Shown: positions 25,468 through 35,273 of the stretch, piece after piece
Position numbering within the stretch: position 1 is the stretch's first letter
How the letters are laid out: each line of letters begins with the position of its first letter
Origin: Deltaproteobacteria bacterium
GTDB lineage: Bacteria > Myxococcota_A > Polyangia > Haliangiales > JADYYK01
Reading direction: 5' to 3'
DNA length: 47,664 bases
Assembly (NCBI GenBank): GCA_020853705.1
Contig: JADYYK010000059.1
Coordinates: forward strand, 1 to 47,664
Notes under the pieces: generated by a model
Seen by the model: only the letters and a program-made list of their open reading frames with translations
Told to the model about the DNA's origin: nothing
The model's database searches: none
Program-made: the position numbers and the translations under genes

Positions 25468-28400
25468 GTGTACCTCAGGCTCGGCCTCGATGTCGGATCG
25501 ACGACCGTCAAGACGGTGCTCAGCGAGGGCGCGTCTGCCGAGCCGCTGCGGGTCAGCTACCGGCGCCACCGTGGTGACCCCGCCGGCGCGCTGGCCGCGC
25601 TGTGCGACGAGCTGCCCGCCGACGCGACCCTGACGCCGGTGCTGACCGGCAGCGGTGCGCCTCCGCTGGCCGAGCTGCTGGGGGCGCGCGCGGTGCACGA
25701 GGTCACCGCGCTGGCGGCGGCGCTGAGCGCGCGTCACCCCGAGGCGCGCAGCGCGGTCGAGCTGGGCGGCCAGGACGCCAAGCTGCTGGTGCTGGAGCCC
25801 GGTCGCACGCACATGACGATGAACGATCGCTGCGCCGCCGGCACCGGCGTGACCATCGATCGCTGCCTGGCGCGGCTCGGGCTCGACGTCGACGCGGTGC
25901 CGGAGAGCCTGTACCGGCCCAACCGGCTGCGCCCGATCTCGGCCAAGTGCGGCGTCTTCGCCGAGACCGACCTGGTCAACCTGGCGCGCACCGGCGTTGG
26001 CACGCCGGAGCTCCTGGCCAGCCTGGCCGACGCCATCGTGCTCGGCAACCTGGCGGTGCTGGCGCGCGGCCTGACCCCGATGGCGCCGGTGATCCTGGTC
26101 GGCGGCCCGCACGTCTTCCTGCCCGTGCTGGCCGCGGCGTGGCGCCATCGCCTGGCCGAGGTCTGGCGCGAGCGCGGCGTGCCCGAAGGCCCCGTCCTGG
26201 TGCCCGCGCACGCGCTGCACTTCGCCGCCCTCGGCGCCATCGCGCTGGCGACCGACGACGACGCCGCGTTCTCCGCCGCCGACCTCGCCCGCGTCCTGCG
26301 CAGCGCCCCGCCGTCGTCGCTGCACATCCGCCTGGCGCAGCCGCTGTCGCCTCTCGACGCCGCGCCCGCGCCCGCGCCTGCGATCGCAATCGCCGCGAGC
26401 GCCCGCACGAGCTCCACCTCCACCTCCACCGCTACCTCGGCCCCGCCCACGCTGGCCATCGGCCTCGACGCCGGCTCCACCCGCACCAAGCTGTGCGCCA
26501 TCGACGCCAGCACCGGCCGCCTGCTCGCCAGCGCCCAGCGCCCGGCCGGCGATCCCCTCGAGGACCTCGCCGCGCTGATCGACGACCTCGCCCGCGCCCT
26601 CGGCGCCCCGCTGGTCACGCGCGCCCTCGGCGTCACCGGCTACGCCTCGCCCCTGCTGGCCCCGCTGCTCGACGCCGAGGTGCGCGAGATCGAGACCGTG
26701 GCCCACGCCCGCGCCGCGCGCGCGGTGTGGCCGGCCTGTGACGTGGTGTGCGACGTCGGCGGCCAGGACGTCAAGCTGCTGGCCCTGGCCCCCGAAGGCG
26801 CGCTGCGCGACTTCCGCCTGTCGACCCAGTGCAGCGCTGGCATCGGTGCCGCGCTCGAGGCCTGCGCGCGCGAGCTCGGCGTGCCGCTGGCCGACTATGC
26901 CCGCGAGGCCTGCGCCGCCACCCGCGCGCCCTGGTTCGAGCCCAGCTGCGTGGTCTTCCTCGACGCCGCACGTGTGACCTTGCAGCGCCAGGGCTTCACC
27001 CGCGGTGAGGTGCTGGCCGGCCTGGCCCGCGTGCTACCGCGCGTGCTGTGGACCCAGGTCGCCGCCGGCACACCACCGGCGCAGTTCGGCCGGCGCTTCC
27101 TGCTCCAGGGCGGCGTGCAGCACAACCTCGCCGCGGTGCAGGCCCAGCGCGACCACCTGCTCGCCGAGGTCCCGGGCGCCGAGGTGCGCGTGCACCCGCA
27201 CCCGTCCGACGCTGGCGCCATCGGCGCCGCCCTGGCCGCCCTCGAGCAGCCCCGCGCGCACCCGCGCGAGCTGCGCGCCCCGGCCGGCGGCACCCGCCTC
27301 GAGACCTCGCCGGCGACCCGCTGCACCGCCTGCCCCAGCCACTGTCAGCGCACCTTCGTCACCGTGCCCGGTGTGGGCGCGCCGCTGATCAGCGGCCACG
27401 CCTGCTCGGTCGGCGAGGCCGCGCTGCCGCCGGTGCAGCGCTCGCGCAACCTGACCCGGGTGCGTCGCACCGCGCTGCCCGACCTGATGGCCGAGGAGTG
27501 CCGCCTGCTGTTCGGGCCGCGCGCGCATCCGCAGCCGCCCATCGGGGTGCGGCGCCTGCGCATCGGCATCCCGCGGGTGCTGGCGATGTACCGCGCGGCG
27601 CCGTTCTTCCGCGCCTACCTGCAGGGCCTCGGCGTCCCGGCGCGCGATCTGGTGCTGTCGCCGCCGACCTCGGACGCGCTGTGGCGCCGCGGCGCGCGCC
27701 ACGGCAGCAACGATCCCTGTTTCCCGGTCAAGGTCGCGCTGGCCCACGTGCACCACCTGCTGGCGCGTCACGACGCCGGCCACCGCCTCGACGCCATGCT
27801 GATGCCGCACTTCACGCACGCCCTGACCCAGGTCACCGGCACCGTCGACTCGGCGTCGTGCCCGGTGGTCGCCGGCGTCCCCGCGCTGGTGCGCGCCAGT
27901 TTCGGCGAGGCGCTGGCGGCCCGCGGCATCATGCTGCTCGACCCCGTGGTGCGCATCACCGCGCGCGCCGAGGTCGAGGTCGCCATGCACGAGGCGCTGG
28001 CGCCGCTGACCGGGACCAGCCGCGAGGTCAGCGACGCCGCGGTGGCCGCCGGCTACCAGGCGCTGGCCGAGGTGCAGGCGCGCCTGACCGAGCTCGGCAC
28101 CCAGGTCGTCGACGATCTCGACGCCGGCAGGCGCAACGCCGCGGTCGTGGTGCTGCTGCGCCCTTACCACGTCGATCCCGGGCTGTCACACCGGCTGGGC
28201 GAGGAGCTGCAGGCGCTGGGCTGGGCGGTGCTGACGCCGCGCTCGCTGCCCCGGCGTGGCCGCCTCGACGTCCAGGAGCTGTCGCCCGAGTGCGTCAACT
28301 CGGGCGCCGCCGAGCGCCTGTGGGCGGCGCGCTTCGCGGCCCAGCACGAGCGCCTCGGCGTCATCGATCTGTCGAGCTTCCGCTGCGGCCAGGACGTGCC

Positions 28401-28569
28401 GCTGGCCGCCCCGGTGCGCGAGCTGTGCGAGACCACGGCGACGCCGCTGGCCATCCTGCACGATCTCGACGAGACCCGCCCGGTCGCGGCGCTGCGTCTC
28501 AGGCTGCAGACCTTCGCGCATGCCATGCGCGCGCGCGGCCTGGGTCCGACCCCGCTCGCCCTGCCATGA
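25468..28569 (+). CDS. Large double-ASKHA ATPase activase of 2-hydroxyacyl-CoA dehydratase/BCR type
   Basis: A 1033-residue protein. Two BadF/BadG/HgdC-type ATPase domains lie in tandem: the first starts LGLDVGSTTVKTV with cluster cysteines 122 (DRCAAGTG) and 161 (SAKCGVF); the second starts AIGLDAGSTRTKLC near 332, with cysteines 455 (TQCSAGIG) and 494 (PSCVVF). From about 615 comes a DUF2229-like region with RCTACPSHC, SGHACSVG, IGIPRVLAMY and NDPCFPVK. Such proteins are thought to drive low-potential electrons into an HgdB-like partner using ATP; their substrate is unknown. GTG 25468 was chosen from the domain start and the operator 40.5 bp away. It is translationally coupled to the partner gene (ATGA). 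Confidence 0.8.
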   Translation: MYLRLGLDVGSTTVKTVLSEGASAEPLRVSYRRHRGDPAGALAALCDELPADATLTPVLTGSGAPPLAELLGARAVHEVTALAAALSARHPEARSAVELGGQDAKLLVLEPGRTHMTMNDRCAAGTGVTIDRCLARLGLDVDAVPESLYRPNRLRPISAKCGVFAETDLVNLARTGVGTPELLASLADAIVLGNLAVLARGLTPMAPVILVGGPHVFLPVLAAAWRHRLAEVWRERGVPEGPVLVPAHALHFAALGAIALATDDDAAFSAADLARVLRSAPPSSLHIRLAQPLSPLDAAPAPAPAIAIAASARTSSTSTSTATSAPPTLAIGLDAGSTRTKLCAIDASTGRLLASAQRPAGDPLEDLAALIDDLARALGAPLVTRALGVTGYASPLLAPLLDAEVREIETVAHARAARAVWPACDVVCDVGGQDVKLLALAPEGALRDFRLSTQCSAGIGAALEACARELGVPLADYAREACAATRAPWFEPSCVVFLDAARVTLQRQGFTRGEVLAGLARVLPRVLWTQVAAGTPPAQFGRRFLLQGGVQHNLAAVQAQRDHLLAEVPGAEVRVHPHPSDAGAIGAALAALEQPRAHPRELRAPAGGTRLETSPATRCTACPSHCQRTFVTVPGVGAPLISGHACSVGEAALPPVQRSRNLTRVRRTALPDLMAEECRLLFGPRAHPQPPIGVRRLRIGIPRVLAMYRAAPFFRAYLQGLGVPARDLVLSPPTSDALWRRGARHGSNDPCFPVKVALAHVHHLLARHDAGHRLDAMLMPHFTHALTQVTGTVDSASCPVVAGVPALVRASFGEALAARGIMLLDPVVRITARAEVEVAMHEALAPLTGTSREVSDAAVAAGYQALAEVQARLTELGTQVVDDLDAGRRNAAVVVLLRPYHVDPGLSHRLGEELQALGWAVLTPRSLPRRGRLDVQELSPECVNSGAAERLWAARFAAQHERLGVIDLSSFRCGQDVPLAAPVRELCETTATPLAILHDLDETRPVAALRLRLQTFAHAMRARGLGPTPLALP

Positions 28570-29785
28570 CGCAGCTGCTGATCGGAGGGCTGCGCAGCGG
28601 CCATGACCAGCTGGTGCGCGCCGCGCTGGCAGCCGAGGGGCTCGACGCGCGCGTGCTCGAGCCCTGCGACGGCGCCGCGCTGGCCGCGGGCCGCGCCGTG
28701 CTGGCCCGGGGCCACTGCAACCCGGTCTACTACCTGGCCGGGGCGCTGGTGCGCTCGCTGCAGACAGCCGCGCGCGACCACGGCGCCGAGGCGCGGGCGA
28801 TCGCCGCCAGCCATGCCCTGGTCAGCGTGGGCTCGTGCGGACCGTGTCGGTTCGCGAGCTACGCCGGCGAGTACCGGCGCGCCGCCGCCGCGGCCGGCTT
28901 CGCCGGGCTGCCGGTGCTCAGCCTGGAGCAGACCGCGCCGACGCCGACGCCGGGGCTGAGCGCCGCCGGACTGCACCTCGGCGCGCGCACGCTGGCGCGC
29001 CTGACCCGTGCGCTGCTGCTGGCGGACGTGCTGGAGGCCGCCGCCGGCCGCGCCCGCCTGGACGCCAGCGACGCCGCGGCGGTCGACGGCGTCGTGCGCC
29101 AGGCTCGCGCCGTGCTGGCCCACGCGCTGGCCGCGCGCGCCCCGCTGCGGCCGGCGCTGGGTGCGCTGCGCCGCCAGCTGGCCGCGCTACCCAGGCGCGT
29201 CCCGGCCAGCGGCGGCGCAGGTCGTCCGCGGGTGCGCGCGCGCATCACCCGCGAGCTGTTCGCCGCCCTCAGCGATGGCGAGCCGCAGCACGACGTGGCG
29301 CGCTGGCTGGAGCGCCGCGACGTCGACGTCACGCTGCCGACCGTGGCCGACTGGCTGCTCTACCCGTGCTGGCAGGCGCGCGGCCCGGTCGGCCCGCGGG
29401 CCGTGCTGGCCCGCCGCGCCGAGCGTCTGGTCACGCGCCTTCACCGCGGCGCCGCCGCCGCGCTGGGCCTGCCCGCCACGCTGCCCGACCTGGACGATCT
29501 GGCCACGCTGGCCGCGCCGCACTACGCACCCGCGCTGCGTGGCGGCATGGGCCACCTCGAGGTCGCGACCTACCTGGCCTGCGCGCGCGACGCCAGCGCC
29601 GACCTGGTGGTCTCGATCAAGCCGTTCGGCTGTCTGCCCTCGAGCGCGCTGTCCGACGGCGTGTTGCCCGCGCTGGCGCGCACCCGCCGCCCGGTGTGGG
29701 TCGCGCTGGAGACCACCGGAGACGCCACCGCCCAGCTGGAGAGCCGCCTCGAGCTGGCGCTCGATCAGGCGCGGTCGCGGCTGGC

Positions 29786-30784
<999 letters not shown>

Positions 30785-31543
30785 CTATTTCGCCGCCAGC
30801 GCCAGCTCCACCGACCCCGAGCCGTCCGCCTTCACGGCCACGCTCCCGCTCACCGTGCCCAGCCGCTCGTGCCACACCTTCACCTTGTAGGTCCCCGCCG
30901 GCACTCCAGCGATGCTGAAGCGGCCATCACGCCCGGTGACCGCGTAGTAGCGATGCGCGAACACCACCACATACGCACGCATCCAGGTGTGCCCGGCGTC
31001 GCAGCCCAGCGTGACCACGCCCGGCTGCTCCAGCACCTGGGTCGACTTCACGCCCTTCATCGGCATGCCGACATTGAACAGGGTGTCATCGCCCAGATAG
31101 CCGTGGACGTTGTGCAGCGTGGCGTCGCTGTTGAGCAGCGTCAACGAGCTGCCCACCGGCAGCGCCTGCACATGCGGCTGGTAGCGACAGCCGGCCTGAT
31201 CCACCACCCCCTTGGCCGCGGTCACCGCACCGCCCGGCACACCGTCCAGCCAGACCACCGCGTTGGCCAGCACACCCTTGGCGCCGGCCAGCACCGACTC
31301 ATCGACCAGCGGCTTCTTGCCGCAGATCACCTTGTCCTGGGTCGGCTTGATGACCGCCGCCGGCTTGAGCTTCCCGGTCACCCGCACCGTGCCCACCACC
31401 GCGGGCGCTGCCGCCACCACTGGGGCAGGTGCAGGCTTCCCCGGTGCAGGCGCCGGCGGCGCCGCCCCGCCCTGCCCGGAGGCCCCGTTCATCGCCCAGC
31501 CTCCGACCAGCGCCAGCACCACGGTCCATCTCTGCATACGCAT
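30785..31543 (-). CDS. Cupredoxin fused to a carboxypeptidase-regulatory-like domain
   Basis: A 252-residue exported protein. After a signal peptide and Pro/Ala linker, a plastocyanin-like domain shows a type-I copper pattern: His in TLHNVHG, then C-D-A-G-H-T-W-M holding Cys, His and Met. The C-terminal part (GRFSIAGVPAGTYKVKVWHE) is a beta-sandwich of the carboxypeptidase-regulatory type. It probably carries electrons or binds copper outside the inner membrane. ATG 31543 has a strong GAGGAGG ribosome site. It lies between the barrel gene and the diheme cytochrome. Confidence 0.75.
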   Translation of the reverse strand: MRMQRWTVVLALVGGWAMNGASGQGGAAPPAPAPGKPAPAPVVAAAPAVVGTVRVTGKLKPAAVIKPTQDKVICGKKPLVDESVLAGAKGVLANAVVWLDGVPGGAVTAAKGVVDQAGCRYQPHVQALPVGSSLTLLNSDATLHNVHGYLGDDTLFNVGMPMKGVKSTQVLEQPGVVTLGCDAGHTWMRAYVVVFAHRYYAVTGRDGRFSIAGVPAGTYKVKVWHERLGTVSGSVAVKADGSGSVELALAAK

Positions 31544-31553
31544 CTCGACCTCC

Positions 31554-32771
31554 TCAGAAGAACAGGTGCAGCAGCACCGAGACATCGTTGACGCCATCCA
31601 GCGCGTGGCCCTCGGGGGCCAGCGTGTGGCGCACATCCAGCCGCAGCTCGGTGGCGTCCCACGGGTGCACCTCCAGCCGCGCCCCCACCCGCTGCACCAC
31701 ACCGCTGGCGAGGTCGAAGTCGGGGTCCTGCCACTCATGGCTCAAGCCCACCTCGACTCCCTGCGCCACCAGCAAATTCAGCTCGGCATAGGTCACCGCC
31801 GCACGCCCGCGCAGCTCGTCCAGCCGGGCACGGTCGACCACCCAGTCGACCTCCCCCAGCAGCCCGAGCCGCCCCACCGACGCCACCAGGTGCAGCGCCG
31901 CCTTCCACTCCCGCACCCCCGCGCTGGCGTCCAGCGGCACCGCCAGCGCCGGGTTGCGCCCTGCCGCGTTGGGCGTCCACGCCACGCTGCCGCCCAGCAT
32001 CCAGCGCAGCCCGCTGCCGCCACGCAGCCACTCGGCGCGCCCGTACACCGTGCCCTCGCGGCTCTGATCGGTCAGCGCGCCCTTCAGGTAGGCGCCCTGC
32101 AGCAGCACCGGCCCCAGGTACAGCCCGGCCTCGACGCCGCTGTCGCGCGCCCCCGCGCCCAGGCCCAGGCCCTCGCGCGTGAACATGCTGTGGCTGTCCA
32201 TGCGCAGCCCATAGGTCGGCATGAAGCGCCCCACCTTCAGGTACCCCGACACCGACGGCGGCTCGCGCGCGCGCCCGACGGCGTTCTCGTCAGCCGCGGT
32301 CTCGCGCAGCCCCGCGTGCAGCAGCGCGAAGGCCTCGAACGCGCCATAGGCGCCGCGATCCACGTACAGCGTGGTGTGCCGGCCCAGCTCCGCGGCCAGG
32401 TACAGATCGGCCTGCATGACGAAGAAGGTGTTCAGGCTGGGGTCGGCCCCGGGCGCCGCCGCGTACAGATAGCCGGTGCGCAGATCGCCCCCCATCGTCA
32501 GCGCGCGCCCCAGCTCGGGCTCCAGCACGTTGCCGCCGCGCTCGCCCAGCACCCGCTGCAGCGTGGGCGACGACAGGTGCAGCCGCGCGAACACGCCGCG
32601 CCCGTACGCGGTGCGCATGCCGCCACCCGCCGGGTTGACGTGACACACCGCGCACGGCATCCCGTTGCGCGCCGCGAAGCGCGGCGTCGCCCGCGCCACG
32701 CCAGCGCCGCCGAGCACGATCACCACCACCGCCACCACCAGCGCCAGCGTCGCCACGAACCCCCGCTTCAT
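31554..32771 (-). CDS. Outer-membrane beta-barrel with one N-terminal haem site
   Basis: A 405-residue protein: signal peptide, then CAVCHVNPAGGG shortly after the predicted cleavage site, then alternating amphipathic strands (LYLAAELGRHTTLYVDRG; YLKVGRFMPTYGLRM; VEAGLYLGPVLLQGAYLKG) ending in the aromatic C-terminus LLHLFF expected of an outer-membrane protein. A barrel with its own CxxCH suggests an electron conduit or porin-cytochrome, though it differs from MtrB-type barrels, which lack a haem of their own. It overlaps the upstream cupredoxin gene as ATGA. Confidence 0.7.
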   Translation of the reverse strand: MKRGFVATLALVVAVVVIVLGGAGVARATPRFAARNGMPCAVCHVNPAGGGMRTAYGRGVFARLHLSSPTLQRVLGERGGNVLEPELGRALTMGGDLRTGYLYAAAPGADPSLNTFFVMQADLYLAAELGRHTTLYVDRGAYGAFEAFALLHAGLRETAADENAVGRAREPPSVSGYLKVGRFMPTYGLRMDSHSMFTREGLGLGAGARDSGVEAGLYLGPVLLQGAYLKGALTDQSREGTVYGRAEWLRGGSGLRWMLGGSVAWTPNAAGRNPALAVPLDASAGVREWKAALHLVASVGRLGLLGEVDWVVDRARLDELRGRAAVTYAELNLLVAQGVEVGLSHEWQDPDFDLASGVVQRVGARLEVHPWDATELRLDVRHTLAPEGHALDGVNDVSVLLHLFF

Positions 32772-33229
32772 GGCGTCACCGTCACGGTGGCGTCCCGCAT
32801 CAGCGTCGGATGCAGCGAGCAGTTGTAGACCGTGATCCCCGCGGTGCAAAAGTCGTGGCTCCACTCGGCGCCTGGCGCCATCTGTCCGCTCGCGAAGGTC
32901 GGCGAGGGATCGCCCGGGTTGCCCTGGGTGACGTCGTGCGCCGTGGTGTCCTGGTTGACCCACAGGACGCGCGTCCCCACCGGCACCGTGATGTGCTTGG
33001 GATCGAACGCCAGCCCACGGATCAGCACCCGCCGCGTCACCGCCCCGCAGCCACCGCCACCATCGGGACTCGGGCCGCCGTCAGCCATCGCCATGGCGTC
33101 GCGCTGCGAACCATCGGGCAGCTCGCCGATCTGGTACCCGAAGTCGCATCCAGCAGCGGCCAGCAGCGCCACCAGCAGCGCCGCCAGCGTCGCCCAGCGC
33201 AGCCCCGCCTCCGCGTCACGCCGCCTCAT
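32768..33229 (-). CDS. Cupredoxin (plastocyanin-like) lipoprotein
   Basis: A 153-residue lipoprotein (lipobox ALLAAAGC) with an Asp/Gly-rich linker and one cupredoxin domain. The copper ligands appear as His in TTAHDV and Cys, His and Met in YNCSLHPTLM, a full type-I set. Redox carrier in the periplasm is the probable role. ATG 33229 overlaps the upstream stop (ATGA); a GTG nine bases earlier is possible. It sits between the monoheme lipoprotein and the barrel gene. Confidence 0.8.
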   Translation of the reverse strand: MRRRDAEAGLRWATLAALLVALLAAAGCDFGYQIGELPDGSQRDAMAMADGGPSPDGGGGCGAVTRRVLIRGLAFDPKHITVPVGTRVLWVNQDTTAHDVTQGNPGDPSPTFASGQMAPGAEWSHDFCTAGITVYNCSLHPTLMRDATVTVTP

Positions 33230-34125
33230 GGTGGACACGCGCCCGGCCGGTAGGTCTGCTCGGCACCATCCGCGATCCACCGCCGCACCAGCGCGACCTC
33301 GTCCAGCGACAGCCAGGGAGGTCCATCGCGCGGCATGCGCGCCCCGAACGGCGGCCCCGGTCCCAGCTTGCCGGCCAGGTTCGAGATCTCTGGCTGACAG
33401 GCCACCACCACCGGTCCGTGCAGCCCGCCCAGCGACAGGTTGGCGAAGCTCGACAGCTGAAGACCTCCCAGCCCGCCGTGACACCGGGTGCAGCGCGCGT
33501 TGAACACCGGCTGGATCTGCGTCTCGTAGTCGACCCCTGGCGCCACCACCGGCCAGGCCCGCGCGGTCGCCACCACCTCGACCCCGAAGCCGCTGACCAG
33601 CCCAGCGCCGTCACGCGCTCTCGCCGTGTAGTAGTAGGTGGTGCCCACGTTCAGCCCGAGGTCACGGAAGCTGTCGAGCCCCTTCACCGTGATCAGCACC
33701 GGCGCTGCCGCCGCGCCGCCGGCCACCGTGGCGCGCCTGATCTCGACCTCGATCTCGCTCGGCGGCGTGACGTTGTCCTGCGGCAGCGCGAAGTACAGCA
33801 AGATCACGCCATCGCCGTCCGGATAGGCTTCGATCAGCCCCTCGAACAGCGGTGGCACCATGTCCTTGGGCGCTGGCTCCGCCGGACAGTAGCCGTTGCT
33901 GCACGAGGCATCACGCGGACAGCGCGTGCCATGCAGACAGTCGTGCCCTGGCGGCGACCCCGCCCGCAGCGCGACCTCATGTGGCAGACAGCGGCCATCC
34001 GGGTAGCACACCTCGCCACCTGCACACTCATCATCCACCTGGCAGCGTGTGCGGTCGAAGCAGCCGGTACCCGCGGCCAGGCTCGCGCACAGAATCGTCA
34101 CCGCCGCTGCCTGCCCTGGTCGCAC
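33226..34125 (-). CDS. Monoheme lipoprotein with fibronectin-like domain
   Basis: A 299-residue lipoprotein (lipobox SLAAGTGC) with a Cys-rich head (RCQVDDECAGGEVCYPDGRC, of a kind common in Myxococcota), a fibronectin-III-like middle (TTYYYTARARDGAGLVSG) and a C-terminal haem segment: RCTRCHGGLGG, and ARMPRDGPPWLSLDEVALVRRWI, a CxxCH plus Met pattern. Possibly exposed at the cell surface. GTG 34125 is 39.5 bp from the operator centre and TAGAGT lies at 34136-34131; it opens the five-gene redox operon. Confidence 0.75.
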   Translation of the reverse strand: MRPGQAAAVTILCASLAAGTGCFDRTRCQVDDECAGGEVCYPDGRCLPHEVALRAGSPPGHDCLHGTRCPRDASCSNGYCPAEPAPKDMVPPLFEGLIEAYPDGDGVILLYFALPQDNVTPPSEIEVEIRRATVAGGAAAAPVLITVKGLDSFRDLGLNVGTTYYYTARARDGAGLVSGFGVEVVATARAWPVVAPGVDYETQIQPVFNARCTRCHGGLGGLQLSSFANLSLGGLHGPVVVACQPEISNLAGKLGPGPPFGARMPRDGPPWLSLDEVALVRRWIADGAEQTYRPGACPP

Positions 34126-34157
34126 GCCTCACTCTAGGCAGCGGGCCACGCCGCCTC

Positions 34158-34171
34158 TTGACCCAGGTCAA
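34158..34171. promoter_or_regulatory. FNR-like operator TTGACCCAGGTCAA (redox operon)
   Basis: A perfect palindrome, centre 34164.5, facing the minus-strand redox operon whose GTG is 39.5 bp away. A good -10 box, TAGAGT, lies on the coding strand at 34136-34131. Confidence 0.8.
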
Positions 34172-34193
34172 CCCGCGCTGCCCGCAACACCAC

Positions 34194-34207
34194 CTGACGA
34201 CCGTCAA
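34194..34207. promoter_or_regulatory. FNR-like operator, one mismatch (CTGACGACCGTCAA), benzoyl-CoA operon
   Basis: Centre 34200.5 is exactly 41.5 bp from the had ATG at 34242, with TAGCGT at 34229-34234 as -10. It lies 36 bp centre-to-centre from the operator of the divergent redox operon, so the two promoters could be read together. Confidence 0.75.
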
Positions 34208-34241
34208 TTCGGCCTGTGCCCCAGGGCGTAGCGTCCGAGCC

Positions 34242-35273
34242 ATGAAGGCCATTCGACGCGGATTTCGCATGACCGGCCCCGGCCAGCTCGAGGCCTTCGA
34301 GGCGCCGCTGACCCCCGCGCGTCCGGGCTGGACCTGGATCGAGGTGCTGGGCTGCGGTGTGTGCCACACCGATCTCGGCTACCTGTACGACGGCGTCGCC
34401 ACCGCTGCGCCCAACCTGGTCCTCGGTCACGAGATCGTCGGCCGCGAGGTCGGCACCGAGCGCCTGGTCCTGGTCCCTGCGGTCAGCCCGTGCGGCGAGT
34501 GCCTGGCCTGTCGCCGGGGCCGGCGCACCAGCTGCTCCGCCGCGCTGATGCCCGGCAACCACCACGACGGCGGCTTCGCCAGCCATGTCGAGGTGCCGGC
34601 GCGCTACCTGTGCGACGTCCCCGCGCTGCCCGCGCACATCCCACCCTGGCAGCTCGCCGTCATCGCCGACGCCGTGACCACGCCGCTGCAGGCGCTGCGG
34701 CGTGCCCACGTCGCGGCCGGCGAGCCGGTCGTGATCGTCGGCGCCGGTGGCGTCGGCGGCTTCGCGGTCGCGCTCGCGCATGCCCTCGGCGCGGTGCCCG
34801 CCGCGCTCGACATCGATCCGCGCCGGCTCGAGGCCGCCACCCGCCGTGGCGCGCTGGCGACCTTCGACGCCAGCCATCCCCCGCGCGAGCTGCGCAGCAA
34901 GCTGGCCGCCGCCTTCAAGGCGCGCAACCTCCCCAGCGAGGGCTGGCACATCCTGGAGTGCTCGGGTTCGCCCGCCGGCCAGGCGCTCGCTTTCGGCCTG
35001 CTCACGCGCGGCGCCACCCTCTCGATCGTCGGCTTCACCGCCAAGCCGGTCGAGCTGCGCCTGTCCAACCTGATGGCGTTCGACGCCGAGGCCTACGGCA
35101 ACTGGGGAGCCGATCCCCTCATCTACCCGGAGGCGCTCGCGCTGGTCCTCGACGGCAAGGTCGAGCTCGCCAGCGCGGTGCAGCGCTTCCCGCTCTCCGA
35201 CGCACCCAGCGTCCTCGCCGCCGTGCAGCGGCACGAGGTCGAGGGGCGCGCGGTCCTGGTGCCCAATGCATGA
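34242..35273 (+). CDS. had: 6-hydroxycyclohex-1-ene-1-carbonyl-CoA dehydrogenase
   Basis: A 343-residue zinc alcohol dehydrogenase. Catalytic-zinc motif GCGVCHTD (Cys41, His42) and GHEIVG; four structural-zinc cysteines in CGECLACRRGRRTSC; NAD-binding VIVGAGGVGG. In the Thauera-type benzoyl-CoA pathway it oxidises 6-hydroxycyclohex-1-ene-1-carbonyl-CoA to the 6-oxo compound with NAD+. The specific call rests on its place as first gene of had-oah-dch-bcrCBAD as well as family membership. It has an operator at 41.5 bp and no leader, and its 3' end overlaps oah by 8 bp. Confidence 0.9.
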   Translation: MKAIRRGFRMTGPGQLEAFEAPLTPARPGWTWIEVLGCGVCHTDLGYLYDGVATAAPNLVLGHEIVGREVGTERLVLVPAVSPCGECLACRRGRRTSCSAALMPGNHHDGGFASHVEVPARYLCDVPALPAHIPPWQLAVIADAVTTPLQALRRAHVAAGEPVVIVGAGGVGGFAVALAHALGAVPAALDIDPRRLEAATRRGALATFDASHPPRELRSKLAAAFKARNLPSEGWHILECSGSPAGQALAFGLLTRGATLSIVGFTAKPVELRLSNLMAFDAEAYGNWGADPLIYPEALALVLDGKVELASAVQRFPLSDAPSVLAAVQRHEVEGRAVLVPNA

